Origin: Rhizobium sp. G21
Lineage (GTDB): Bacteria > Pseudomonadota > Alphaproteobacteria > Rhizobiales > Rhizobiaceae
Assembly (NCBI RefSeq): GCF_014158035.1
Contig: NZ_JACFXW010000001.1
Location: forward strand, 744,001 to 808,000
DNA: 64,000 nt
Direction: 5' to 3'
In this document: positions 41,537 to 49,770 of the stretch, piece after piece
Numbering within the stretch: position 1 is the stretch's first letter
How the letters are laid out: the number at the start of each line of letters is the position of its first letter
The notes under the pieces: generated by a model
What the model was told of the DNA's origin: nothing
The model's input: only the letters and a program-made list of their open reading frames with translations
Databases searched by the model: none
Position numbers and translations under genes: made by a program

Positions 41537-42484
41537 GTGAAGAAGAGCATAGACAACGCCTTTACCGCCAAATCCCTCAAGAGCGCCGCCACGGACCCGA
41601 CTTACGCCGGCGCGCTGTCCTTCATGCGTCGCAAATATACCAAGAGCCTGACCGGCGTAGATGCGGTCGTCTGGGGAATCCCGTTCGACGCCGCGGTCTC
41701 GCATCGGCCTGGCGCGCGTTTCGGGCCTCGCGCCATCCGTGAGGCGTCGTCCATCTTCGACAACGATCCGCAATATCCGTTTCATCGCGATCTGTTCGAG
41801 GCCATGGCGGTGATCGATTACGGCGATTGCCTGTTCGACTACGGCGACCACCAGAAGACGCCTCCGACGATCGAGAAGGAAGCCGCTAAGATCCTGAAAT
41901 CGAGCGCCTTCCTGCTGTCGCTCGGCGGCGATCATTATGTGACCTGGCCCGTTCTGAAGGCGCACGCCGCCAAACACGGACCGCTCGCTCTGGTGCAGTT
42001 CGACGCCCATCAGGATACCTGGTTCGACGAGGACAGGCGCATCGATCACGGGTCCTTCGTGGCGCGGGCGGCGCGCGACGGCGTCATCGATACAGACCAC
42101 TCCATTCAGATCGGCATCCGCACGCATGCGCCGGAGGATTGCGGCATCAGGATCGTCTATGGCCATGAGGTCGAAGAGATGTCGGCGACCGAGATCGCCG
42201 AGGCGATCATCGCCCGGGTCGGGGATCGCCCCTGCTACGTGACGTTCGACATCGATTGCCTCGATCCCGCCTATGCGCCTGGCACGGGCACGCCGGTGGC
42301 CGGCGGCCCGTCAAGCGCCAAAATGCTGTCGGTGCTGCGCAAGCTCGGCGCGCTCGACATCAAAGGCGGGGATGTGGTGGAAGTGTCGCCGCCCTATGAC
42401 CACGGGCTCGTCACGGCCATCGCCGGCGCGAGCGTCGCCATGTATCTGCTCGGTCTCCGCGCGGAGAAGCTGGCGGCCGGCTGA
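41537..42484 (+). CDS. speB: agmatinase / ureohydrolase family enzyme
   Basis: 315 residues. The Mn-binding motifs of arginase-like enzymes are intact: SLGGDHYVTWP, QFDAHQDTW and FDIDCLDPAYAPGTGTP. The overall pattern fits agmatinase, which converts agmatine to putrescine and urea; guanidinobutyrase or another ureohydrolase is possible. The GTG at 41537 is chosen because AAGGAAGTCGGAG lies upstream, and the TTG at 41474 is not. Confidence 0.85.
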   Translation: MKKSIDNAFTAKSLKSAATDPTYAGALSFMRRKYTKSLTGVDAVVWGIPFDAAVSHRPGARFGPRAIREASSIFDNDPQYPFHRDLFEAMAVIDYGDCLFDYGDHQKTPPTIEKEAAKILKSSAFLLSLGGDHYVTWPVLKAHAAKHGPLALVQFDAHQDTWFDEDRRIDHGSFVARAARDGVIDTDHSIQIGIRTHAPEDCGIRIVYGHEVEEMSATEIAEAIIARVGDRPCYVTFDIDCLDPAYAPGTGTPVAGGPSSAKMLSVLRKLGALDIKGGDVVEVSPPYDHGLVTAIAGASVAMYLLGLRAEKLAAG

Positions 42485-42487
42485 GGC

Positions 42488-44194
42488 TCAGTCGACCACC
42501 AGCAAGCCAGCCTGATTTCTGGCGGCGAGATGCCGATCCACGGCGCCCCGCTCCACGCAGAGATGCATGCGTCCGTCGCAACGCCGGCTCAGGGCGGCGA
42601 GATCGTCGAAGACGGCGGATTTCGGCAGGGTCGTCGCCGCCAGGATCCGCGCCGGCAGATAGGCCGCATCGATCCGCTCGCCGAGTTTGGCGTAATCGAC
42701 TGTCGCGCCAAATCCGTGCAAGGCGAAGAACGTCTCGTACATCTTGGCGCGGAAATCGGTGGTTTCGCGGCCGAGATTGTCGGGATCTACGAAGCGCTTG
42801 GTGGCCGTGGCCTGATGGTCGCCGAACTCCGCGACGACAGCGCCGCGAGGGCCGGGATCCGTGCGCCTCTGCTCCAGAAACGCCGCCATGTCGCGACGAC
42901 TGACCACCACGCGCCGGGCATATTCGTCCAACTCTGCATCATCAGACACGGATGGGAGGCCGACGGAGTCGGCTGCCGGCAAGTGGGTCGTGAACGGCCC
43001 ATGCGTAAACATGGTCTGCATGGAGATGAACAGCGGCCGGCCATCGGTCTTGCGATGCTCGGCCACCAGTTTCCGGACGAAGTCGAAGTAATCCCGGTCG
43101 CGCGTGCCGAACGAACCGAGCTTCATCGCATCCGCGTCATAGACATTCTCGAAGCCGAGCGATTTCAGGAACGGACCTTCGTTCACCGAGCGATAGCGCA
43201 ACGTCATCAGGGCGATGGTGCGATAGCCGCAATCGGCGAGAAGACGCGGGAGCGAATGGCGCACGCGCCCTTCCATGACGGCGTTGACATAGGGCGCCTG
43301 CCAGCCGAAATCGGCGGTGGAGAGACCGGTCAGCACCGAAAAATTGGTCATCCAGGTGCCGGCGCCGAACGTCTCCACATTCATCGCCCGCACCTGCCCA
43401 TCGCCGGAACGGAAGGATGCGCGGACATCCTCAGGCAGCGCGAGATCGGGGCCGAGCGCCGCCGGAGCCTGGCTTTCGGACAAGACGAGGAAGAAATCCG
43501 CCTTGTCCTCGGCGCGACCGCAGATGGGCGCCGCAGAAAGATCGACCGTCGGCTTGGCCGCGAGGAAATGTTCCCGGATCGGCGCGGGCCCGGTCAGGTG
43601 TCGGATATGGCCGAAAGAAAAATAGAGCGCGGAGGCGTTGTAGCCGGCGGTGAAAGGCAGGTAGTCGGAATCGAAGGTCTGGGCGCGTGGATAGGTCGCC
43701 ACGCTGAGCGCGATCGCCAGCGGAAGGAGAGACAGACGCGGCGGAAGCATCACGAAGACCGGGCGCTCCATCCTGAACACCACGATCAAGAGGACCGCGA
43801 CCACGACGACGGCGGCGAGCGCCGCCAAGCCGAGCATCGGATAATATTCGACAAGGAACGAGAACAGATCCCCATCCCTGGCTGTGAACAGGAGGTCGTA
43901 GATGTGCAGAGCCATTCCGTTGAGCGCATGCTTCACAAAGGACGCCAGCCCCTGGAGCACAGTCAGGGAAACCGCCGTCATGGTCGAGAAGACCGGTCTG
44001 CGACTGACGATGAACACCGCCGCCGCAATGATGCCGGTCACCGCAAAGACATAGGGGATATAGGCCCATCGCGAGTCCATGTAGCGGACAAAGGCGAAGA
44101 GGCCGATGCAACTCGCGCCTATCGCGAAGATTTGCGTGGCGGTGGGCAGTCCGAGCAGTCTCGCATGCGACATGGTAAGCATGGCGTTCCTCAA
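42488..44194 (-). CDS. membrane sulfatase-fold transferase (LTA synthase/OpgB-like)
   Basis: 568 residues with about five N-terminal membrane segments and a periplasmic alkaline-phosphatase/sulfatase-fold domain. FFLVLSESQAPAALGPD gives the first metal site, FGAGTWMTNFSVLTGLSTAD the likely threonine nucleophile region, FGDHQATATK the last metal site. This matches the LtaS/OpgB/EptA superfamily, which transfers phosphoglycerol or phosphoethanolamine to envelope glycans or lipids. The exact substrate is not evident. It is convergent with speB, 3 bases apart. Confidence 0.8.
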   Translation of the reverse strand: MRNAMLTMSHARLLGLPTATQIFAIGASCIGLFAFVRYMDSRWAYIPYVFAVTGIIAAAVFIVSRRPVFSTMTAVSLTVLQGLASFVKHALNGMALHIYDLLFTARDGDLFSFLVEYYPMLGLAALAAVVVVAVLLIVVFRMERPVFVMLPPRLSLLPLAIALSVATYPRAQTFDSDYLPFTAGYNASALYFSFGHIRHLTGPAPIREHFLAAKPTVDLSAAPICGRAEDKADFFLVLSESQAPAALGPDLALPEDVRASFRSGDGQVRAMNVETFGAGTWMTNFSVLTGLSTADFGWQAPYVNAVMEGRVRHSLPRLLADCGYRTIALMTLRYRSVNEGPFLKSLGFENVYDADAMKLGSFGTRDRDYFDFVRKLVAEHRKTDGRPLFISMQTMFTHGPFTTHLPAADSVGLPSVSDDAELDEYARRVVVSRRDMAAFLEQRRTDPGPRGAVVAEFGDHQATATKRFVDPDNLGRETTDFRAKMYETFFALHGFGATVDYAKLGERIDAAYLPARILAATTLPKSAVFDDLAALSRRCDGRMHLCVERGAVDRHLAARNQAGLLVVD

Positions 44195-44363
44195 CTCAAA
44201 GGCGCTGTCATAAATTTGTCATGCCCGTGAAACGCCAATTTTGCAAACCTGGGGTCCTATGGCGTTGAGTCACGGTTAATCCGCCGGTATATGCGGTTGC
44301 GAAAACCAGTTTCGTCGGTCGCTGCATGGCGCCGATGCATCAAAATGAAACAGGACGGATTCG

Positions 44364-45295
44364 ATGAGCGCGAAAATCTTCATAGACGGCGAACATGGCA
44401 CAACCGGATTGCAGATCCGCGCGCGCATGGCCGAGCGCCGCGATGTCGAGCTTCTGTCGATTCCCGAAACGGAACGCCGCAACGCCGCGATGCGCGAGGA
44501 TCTGCTCAACAGCGCCGATATCGCGATTCTCTGCCTTCCGGACGATGCGTCGAAAGAAGCGGTGGCGATGACGGCGGCCAACCCGAAAGTCCGGATCATC
44601 GACACCTCCACCGCCTTCCGTGTGCATCCCGACTGGGCCTATGGCTTTGCGGAAATGGATCCGGCGCAGGCGGACAAGATCCGTGCGGCGCGCTATGTCG
44701 CCAATCCCGGCTGCTATCCGACCGGCGCGATCGGCCTGATCCGCCCGTTGCGCATGGCGGGCTTGCTTCCGGCCTCTCATCCCCTCACCGTCAACGCCGT
44801 CTCCGGCTATACCGGCGGCGGCAAGCAGCTGATCGCGCAGATGGAGGACGAGGGCCACGCGGACCACATCGCCTCGCCGCACTTCCTCTATGGCCTGCCG
44901 CTCACGCACAAGCATGTGCCTGAAATGCGAGAACATGGACTACTCGACCGTTCGCCGCTGTTCTCGCCCTCGGTCGGCCGCTTCCCCAGGGCATGATCGT
45001 GCAGGTTCCGTTGTTCCGCGATCAGCTGGCCGCCGGCGCGAGCGTCGAAAGCGTGCATGCGGCGCTGACGGCCCACTACGCCGGTCAGTCGATCGTCGAG
45101 GTCGTGGCGCTCGACGTCTCGGCGAAGATGGCGCGCGTCGACGCGGTCGAACTCGCCGGCAAGGACACGATGAAGCTGTTCGTTTTCGGTCAACCCGATG
45201 GCGAACACATCAATCTCGTGGCGTTGCTCGACAATCTCGGCAAGGGCGCATCCGGCGCGGCCGTTCAGAACATGGACCTCATGCTCGCCGCATGA
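44364..45295 (+). CDS. argC: N-acetyl-gamma-glutamyl-phosphate reductase, reading frame broken once
   Basis: Third step of arginine biosynthesis, NADPH-dependent. About 310 residues when repaired. Motifs: [18 protein letters not shown] (NADP loop), [17 protein letters not shown] with the catalytic cysteine, [15 protein letters not shown] and, after the break, [11 protein letters not shown]. The frame breaks in a CCCC run at 44985-44988; one more C gives [14 protein letters not shown]. The short N terminus marks the type 2 ArgC found in alphaproteobacteria. Confidence 0.93.
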
Positions 45296-45320
45296 GCTGA
45301 ACGGCGCTCGCTAAAATATA

Positions 45321-45352
45321 GGTAGTGCGAATTGTTGCAATTCCGCACCACC
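45321..45352. promoter_or_regulatory. inverted repeat between argC and luxR
   Basis: GGTAGTGCGAATTG (45321-45334) faces CAATTCCGCACCACC (45338-45352), an imperfect dyad with one bulged base and one substitution. It could be a lux-box-like operator for the LuxR protein or the terminator of argC. It starts 26 bases after the argC stop and ends 48 bases before luxR. Confidence 0.4.
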
Positions 45353-45399
45353 TGTTTACATGTTACGCAGCGTGATCTGAATTGCGCCGCCGAGGGCTT

Positions 45400-46134
45400 A
45401 TGCGCTCCATCATCGCGAACATGATGTTCGACGTCATCGACCGGCTGGACAAAATGTCCAGCGAGGAACAGGCCTTCGCGGAACTGCGCAAGGTCGCGGA
45501 TTTCTTCGGCCTCAACGCGTTCGCCATTTCCGGCATACCCGAGCCGCACGAGAAGATGGACCCGTACGTGCTTCTGAACGGCTGGCCGTCTGAATGGGCG
45601 GCGCGCTATCTCGAGCGGCAATATTTCCGAATCGACCCGGTGATCCAGCGCACGCTGCTGTCGGACAACGCCTTCGTCTGGTCCGACGCTCTCGATCCCG
45701 CCAGCGTGGACAAGCGGTCGCTCGATTTCATGGGCGAGGCGCGCGACTTCAAATTCATCGACGGTTTCTCGGTGCCGATCCATTCGATCATGGGTTTCCG
45801 CGCCATCGTCACCTATGCGGCCGAGAAGGTCGACATGCCGCAGGAAGGCCGCAGCGCCCTGCACATGATATCCATCTACGCGCACAACAAGATCAAGGAA
45901 CTCAAGAGCGGCAACAAGCCGCAACTGATCAAGCGCAGCATTCAGCTGACGCCGCGGGAGCGGGAATGCATTTCCTGGTGTTCGGAGGGCAAGACGGCCT
46001 GGGAAATCTCAACGATCCTCGGGATTTCCGAGCGCACCGTGTCGCATATCCTTGAAAATGCGCAGCGCAAGATGAACACAACCAATCGCGTCCAACTGGT
46101 TGCCGAGGCGCTGCGCGCCGGGTTAATCAAGTGA
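45400..46134 (+). CDS. LuxR-family quorum-sensing regulator
   Basis: 244 residues from the ATG at 45400. The N-terminal autoinducer-binding domain has all six invariant residues, offset by exactly nine from TraR numbering: Trp66, Tyr70, Asp79, Pro80, Trp94 and Gly122. The C-terminal LuxR-type helix-turn-helix is LTPRERECISWCSEGKTAWE and ISERTVSHILENAQRKM. It should bind an acyl-homoserine lactone and control transcription. The luxI-type gene follows 96 bases downstream, so this is a cognate pair. Confidence 0.93.
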   Translation: MRSIIANMMFDVIDRLDKMSSEEQAFAELRKVADFFGLNAFAISGIPEPHEKMDPYVLLNGWPSEWAARYLERQYFRIDPVIQRTLLSDNAFVWSDALDPASVDKRSLDFMGEARDFKFIDGFSVPIHSIMGFRAIVTYAAEKVDMPQEGRSALHMISIYAHNKIKELKSGNKPQLIKRSIQLTPRERECISWCSEGKTAWEISTILGISERTVSHILENAQRKMNTTNRVQLVAEALRAGLIK

Positions 46135-46180
46135 TTAAAGGCTAGATCGGCGCTGTCAACTAGGTAAAACACCCCATAGC

Positions 46181-46229
46181 CGGGTTTCGTAAACCCGCAG
46201 AGACTCTCTCCTATTCAACGGGAGTCTCT
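46181..46229 (+). promoter_or_regulatory. two hairpins between luxR and luxI, second covering the ribosome-binding site
   Basis: First stem: CGGGTTT (46181-46187) with AAACCCG (46191-46197), loop CGT. Second: AGAGACTC (46199-46206) with GAGTCTCT (46222-46229), whose right arm overlaps GGGAG, the only plausible ribosome-binding site, and ends two bases before the luxI ATG at 46231. The first may be the luxR terminator; the second may reduce translation of luxI. Confidence 0.45.
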
Positions 46230-46230
46230 A

Positions 46231-46974
46231 ATGCTCAAGATTATTACTTCACAAAACATCGATGAAAACGCAACGCTCATGGAAAATGTTTGGCGTTTCC
46301 GCCACACGCAATTCGTGGAGCGATTGGGATGGCGCGAGCTCAATTCGGAAGACGGCCGCGAGCGCGACCGCTTCGACGATGACGACGCCATCCATCTAGT
46401 GGCGGCGCGCGGCGAAACGGTCGTCGGTTATACGCGCCTGTTGCGCACTTCGGGTCCGCATCTGCTGCGCGACGTCTATCCCGACCTCATGCAGGGCAGA
46501 TCCTGGCCACAGGAGGCCGACATCTACGAATGGACGCGCTGCATCTCCGACCAAAACGCCGGCCAGTTCGGGGAGGTGCAGGCGTCGCATCTCTTGATCA
46601 CCGGCGTGCTCGAATTCAGCCTGTCGGCCGGCATTCGCGGACTGGTGGTCGAGACCCATCCCAAGCTGGTCACCTGGATGCTCGAAACCGGCTACGAAGT
46701 CGAAACGCTGGCGCCGCCGCGCGACATCAACGGCGTGCCTGTCGTCGCCGTCCATATCGGCATGACGGAGAAGGCGCTGAAGCGGCATCGCACGATGTTC
46801 GGCATTCGCGGCAGCGTGCTCGATATCGACGAGGATCTCATCAATCCCGTCACCCGCGTGGGCCTCGTCCGTCCTTATGGTCAGCGCATCGACACGAACG
46901 AGTTGGAAGTCGCCTTCCGCGCCGACGTCGATTTCACAGCCATGCGGGAAAGCTCCGGCTCGCGCTCCAACTGA
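46231..46974 (+). CDS. acyl-homoserine-lactone synthase (LuxI family)
   Basis: 247 residues. The conserved LuxI positions are visible: Arg24, Phe28 and Trp34 in [15 protein letters not shown], an acidic pair in [10 protein letters not shown], Arg69 in VGYTRLLRT, and Glu100 and Arg103 in IYEWTRCI. The enzyme makes an acyl-homoserine lactone from S-adenosylmethionine and acyl-ACP; the acyl chain is not predictable here. The protein is longer than the usual 190-220 residues because of a C-terminal extension (about residues 200-247). It is convergent with ctaA. Confidence 0.93.
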   Translation: MLKIITSQNIDENATLMENVWRFRHTQFVERLGWRELNSEDGRERDRFDDDDAIHLVAARGETVVGYTRLLRTSGPHLLRDVYPDLMQGRSWPQEADIYEWTRCISDQNAGQFGEVQASHLLITGVLEFSLSAGIRGLVVETHPKLVTWMLETGYEVETLAPPRDINGVPVVAVHIGMTEKALKRHRTMFGIRGSVLDIDEDLINPVTRVGLVRPYGQRIDTNELEVAFRADVDFTAMRESSGSRSN

Positions 46975-46978
46975 GCCG

Positions 46979-48077
46979 TCAGGCGCGAGCAACGCCTGCA
47001 CTGCGCGGATATTCGCCGAAATATCCGCGCAGATTGGCGACCGCAAATCCGAGGATGACGACCGCAAAACCCTGGTGGGCCAGCGCCAGGCCAATATCGA
47101 CATGCGTCAGAAGCGTGGCCACGCCGAGGCCAGCCTGCAGAAACACCATGCCGAACAGGATCACCGAACGATTGGCGTGCGTCGTTCCCGGCAGGCTCCG
47201 CAGGAGCCAGACCATGTTGGCGAGGGCTAGAACGAACATCAGATAGGCGTTCATCCGGTGCACGAACTGCACCGTCTTGATATTCTCGAACAGATTGTGC
47301 CAGAGCGGCTTCATCACGCCGAGCCCTTCCGGAATGAAAGCGCCGTCGATCAGCGGCCAGGTGTTGAAAGCGAGGCCCGCGTCCAGCCCCGCCACCAGCG
47401 CGCCGAGATAGATCTGCAGGAGCACCAGAAACAGCAAGCCGCCCGCCGCTTTCGCCTGCGGGCTCTGCGGCAGCGCGCGGCCGTGATGCGGCGCGAGTCC
47501 GCGCCACACCCAGGCGATGGAAGCGAAAATCAGGCAGGCCACCGTCAGATGAACCGCCAATCGGTATTGGCTGACATCGACGCGTTTGGCGAGGCCGGAG
47601 GACACCATCCACCAGCCGATCGCGCCCTGCAGCCCGCCGAGCGCGAGAATGCCGACCAGCGGCCAGCGCAGCGATTTCTCGCCGCCCGGTCACCCAGAAA
47701 AACACCAGCGGCGCGCCGAAGATGATCCCGATCGATCGGGCGATCAGCCGGTGCGCCCACTCCCACCAGAAGATGGTCTTGAACTCGTCCAGCGTCATGC
47801 CCTTGTTGATCTGGCTGTATTCCGGGATCTGCTTGTAAAGGGCGAACTCCTCTTCCCATTCGGCGACGCTCAGCGGCGGGATCGCGCCGTGAATGGGCTT
47901 CCATTCGGTGATGGACAGACCCGAATCGGTGAGGCGGGTCGCACCGCCCACCAGCACCAACGCAAGGATTGCTAGAAGCACGAAGCCGAGCCATGCGCGG
48001 ACGGCGCGGCGATTGGCCTCGCCGCGGTCAGAACGCTTGTCCGCGCCCTCATGGGCGGTTATGGCTGTATCGATCAT
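46979..48077 (-). CDS. ctaA: haem A synthase (CtaA/COX15), reading frame broken once
   Basis: Converts haem O to haem A for aa3-type cytochrome oxidase; inner membrane, about 365 residues with eight membrane segments when repaired. Visible are [57 protein letters not shown] and [13 protein letters not shown], which carry the conserved histidines. The break near 47686 is a one-base insertion: dropping one G gives [20 protein letters not shown]. The type 2 COX15-like form is typical of alphaproteobacteria. Confidence 0.93.
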
Positions 48078-48156
48078 GACGGGTCATCCTTTTGCGTCAA
48101 GCTCTGCTATAACATGTACGAGCCTGGCAAGACCCATAAGCGGGATGTGAGACAAA

Positions 48157-48372
48157 ATGCCCAAGACGCTTCGCAAACTGATCGGTGTGGTGCTGATCAT
48201 CGCCTTGGTGCTGATCTATGCGCTCGTCGCCACCACGGTGGCCGCGGCCACGCTCGGCGCCGCGCATTGGAGCATCCACCTGCTCTATTTCCTCGTCACG
48301 GGCCTTCTCTGGATCTTGCCGGCCATGGCCATCATCAAATGGATGGAGCGGCCCGATCGCCCCAAGGCTTGA
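48157..48372 (+). CDS. DUF2842 family membrane protein
   Basis: 71 residues with two membrane segments and the end WILPAMAIIKWMERPDRPKA, the pattern of DUF2842, a family nearly limited to alphaproteobacteria. It is often near ctaA. Function is unknown. It is divergent from ctaA. Confidence 0.85.
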   Translation: MPKTLRKLIGVVLIIALVLIYALVATTVAAATLGAAHWSIHLLYFLVTGLLWILPAMAIIKWMERPDRPKA

Positions 48373-48534
48373 CCGAGGCTGTGCAAGATAACCCAGCGTT
48401 AACCGCGCTTTTTCAAAAAGGCGCAGATTCACCCGAAGATTCAGTCTTTGTTGGCCAAACCAGGCCTATAACGCCTCAAATTCTCGTGATGGGAGTGTTG
48501 GGCCGTGTTGGCGGGACAGTCGAGGGCTAGTTAC

Positions 48535-49745
48535 GTGGACATCACCGAAGGGGAGATGCCGCAGATCGCGAAGGAAACGCCGAAAGGCGCCTCCGGCGTT
48601 TCCCTGAGCGTTCATACGGACATGGAGCCGTTCGAGGCGGAATGGCGCGCGCTCGAAGCCGAAGCCCACAATTCCCCGCATCAGGCTTACGACTATTGCC
48701 GCGCGTGGCGCGACAATTTCGAGCGACCGTTGCGGATCGTCGTCGGCCGAATGGACGGCCGCCTCGCCTTCCTGCTTCCGCTGGAAATCACACGCGGCCG
48801 GCTCTTCACGCGCGCCCAGTTCGTCGGCGCCGAACATTCCAACATCAACACCGGCCTTTTCTCGTCCGAATTCCTGACGCGCGCCAGTCGCTCGACCATG
48901 GACGCCATCGCTGCGGATATGCGCGATGCGCTAGCCGGGGTCGACTGCATCGTGTTGACGAACATGCCGGGCCTGTGGCGCGATACGGTGATGCCCTTTA
49001 CGCTGTTGCCGCATATCGCCAATCAGAATCACGCTTTCCAGCTTCGGATGAAGGCGAATTTCGTCGAGACTCTCGCCCAACTCAACGCCAAGCGCCGTCG
49101 CAAGAAATATAGCGTCGGCCATCGCCGTCTCGAAACACTGGGCGGATACGACCATATCGTGGCGACGACGTCCGAAGAAAAGCACGCCCTGCTCGATATG
49201 TTCTTCGAGCAGAAGGCAGCGCGGCTCGCCGAATTCGGTCTGCCGAACGTCTTCGCCTGCCCCAAGACGCGCGCCTTCCTGCATGGGACTCTCGATGCGC
49301 CGCAGGACGACGCGAATTTCCCGCTGCGCATGCATGCGCTGCGCATGACGGGGGAGACTTCGCGGGCGAAACGCCGGCGATTGCAGGACTGACGCGCAAG
49401 GGCGACCATGTGATCGTGCAGTTCTGCTCGATCGGTTCGGGCCCGACGACGGATGCGAGCCCCGGCGAACTCCTGTTTCACCTGATGATCGAGCAGTACA
49501 ACAAGGACGGCGCCGGTCTCTTCGATTTCGGCATCGGCGACATGCCGTTCAAGCGCTCCTGGTGCACCGACGAGACGGTTCAGATCAATGTGGCGATTCC
49601 GGTGACGCCCGTCGGCAGGCTGGCGGCGCTGAAGGAAGAAACCGCCACGCGGCTCAAAACCATGATCAAGCAGAACCCGGCGCTCTACCAGCTCCTGCAA
49701 CGAATCCGCTCACGCTCGCACACGGCGCCCGTCGTCGAGGAATAA
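48535..49745 (+). CDS. CelD/BcsL-like acyltransferase (GNAT fold), reading frame broken once
   Basis: About 403 residues when repaired. It belongs to the FemAB/CelD group of GNAT-fold proteins linked to exopolysaccharide and cellulose synthesis in rhizobia: AEWRALEAEAHNSPHQAYDY, AKRRRKKYSVGHRRLETLGG and, in the second frame, GAGLFDFGIGDMPFKRSW. The frame breaks in a run of five G at 49350-49354; one more G gives MTGGDFAGETPAIAGL. The GTG at 48535 (GAGGG upstream) is chosen; the ATG at 48556 is an alternative. It may acylate the polysaccharide made by the genes downstream. Confidence 0.75.
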
Positions 49746-49770
49746 CGGCGGGCCAAGTCCGTTGCGCCGA

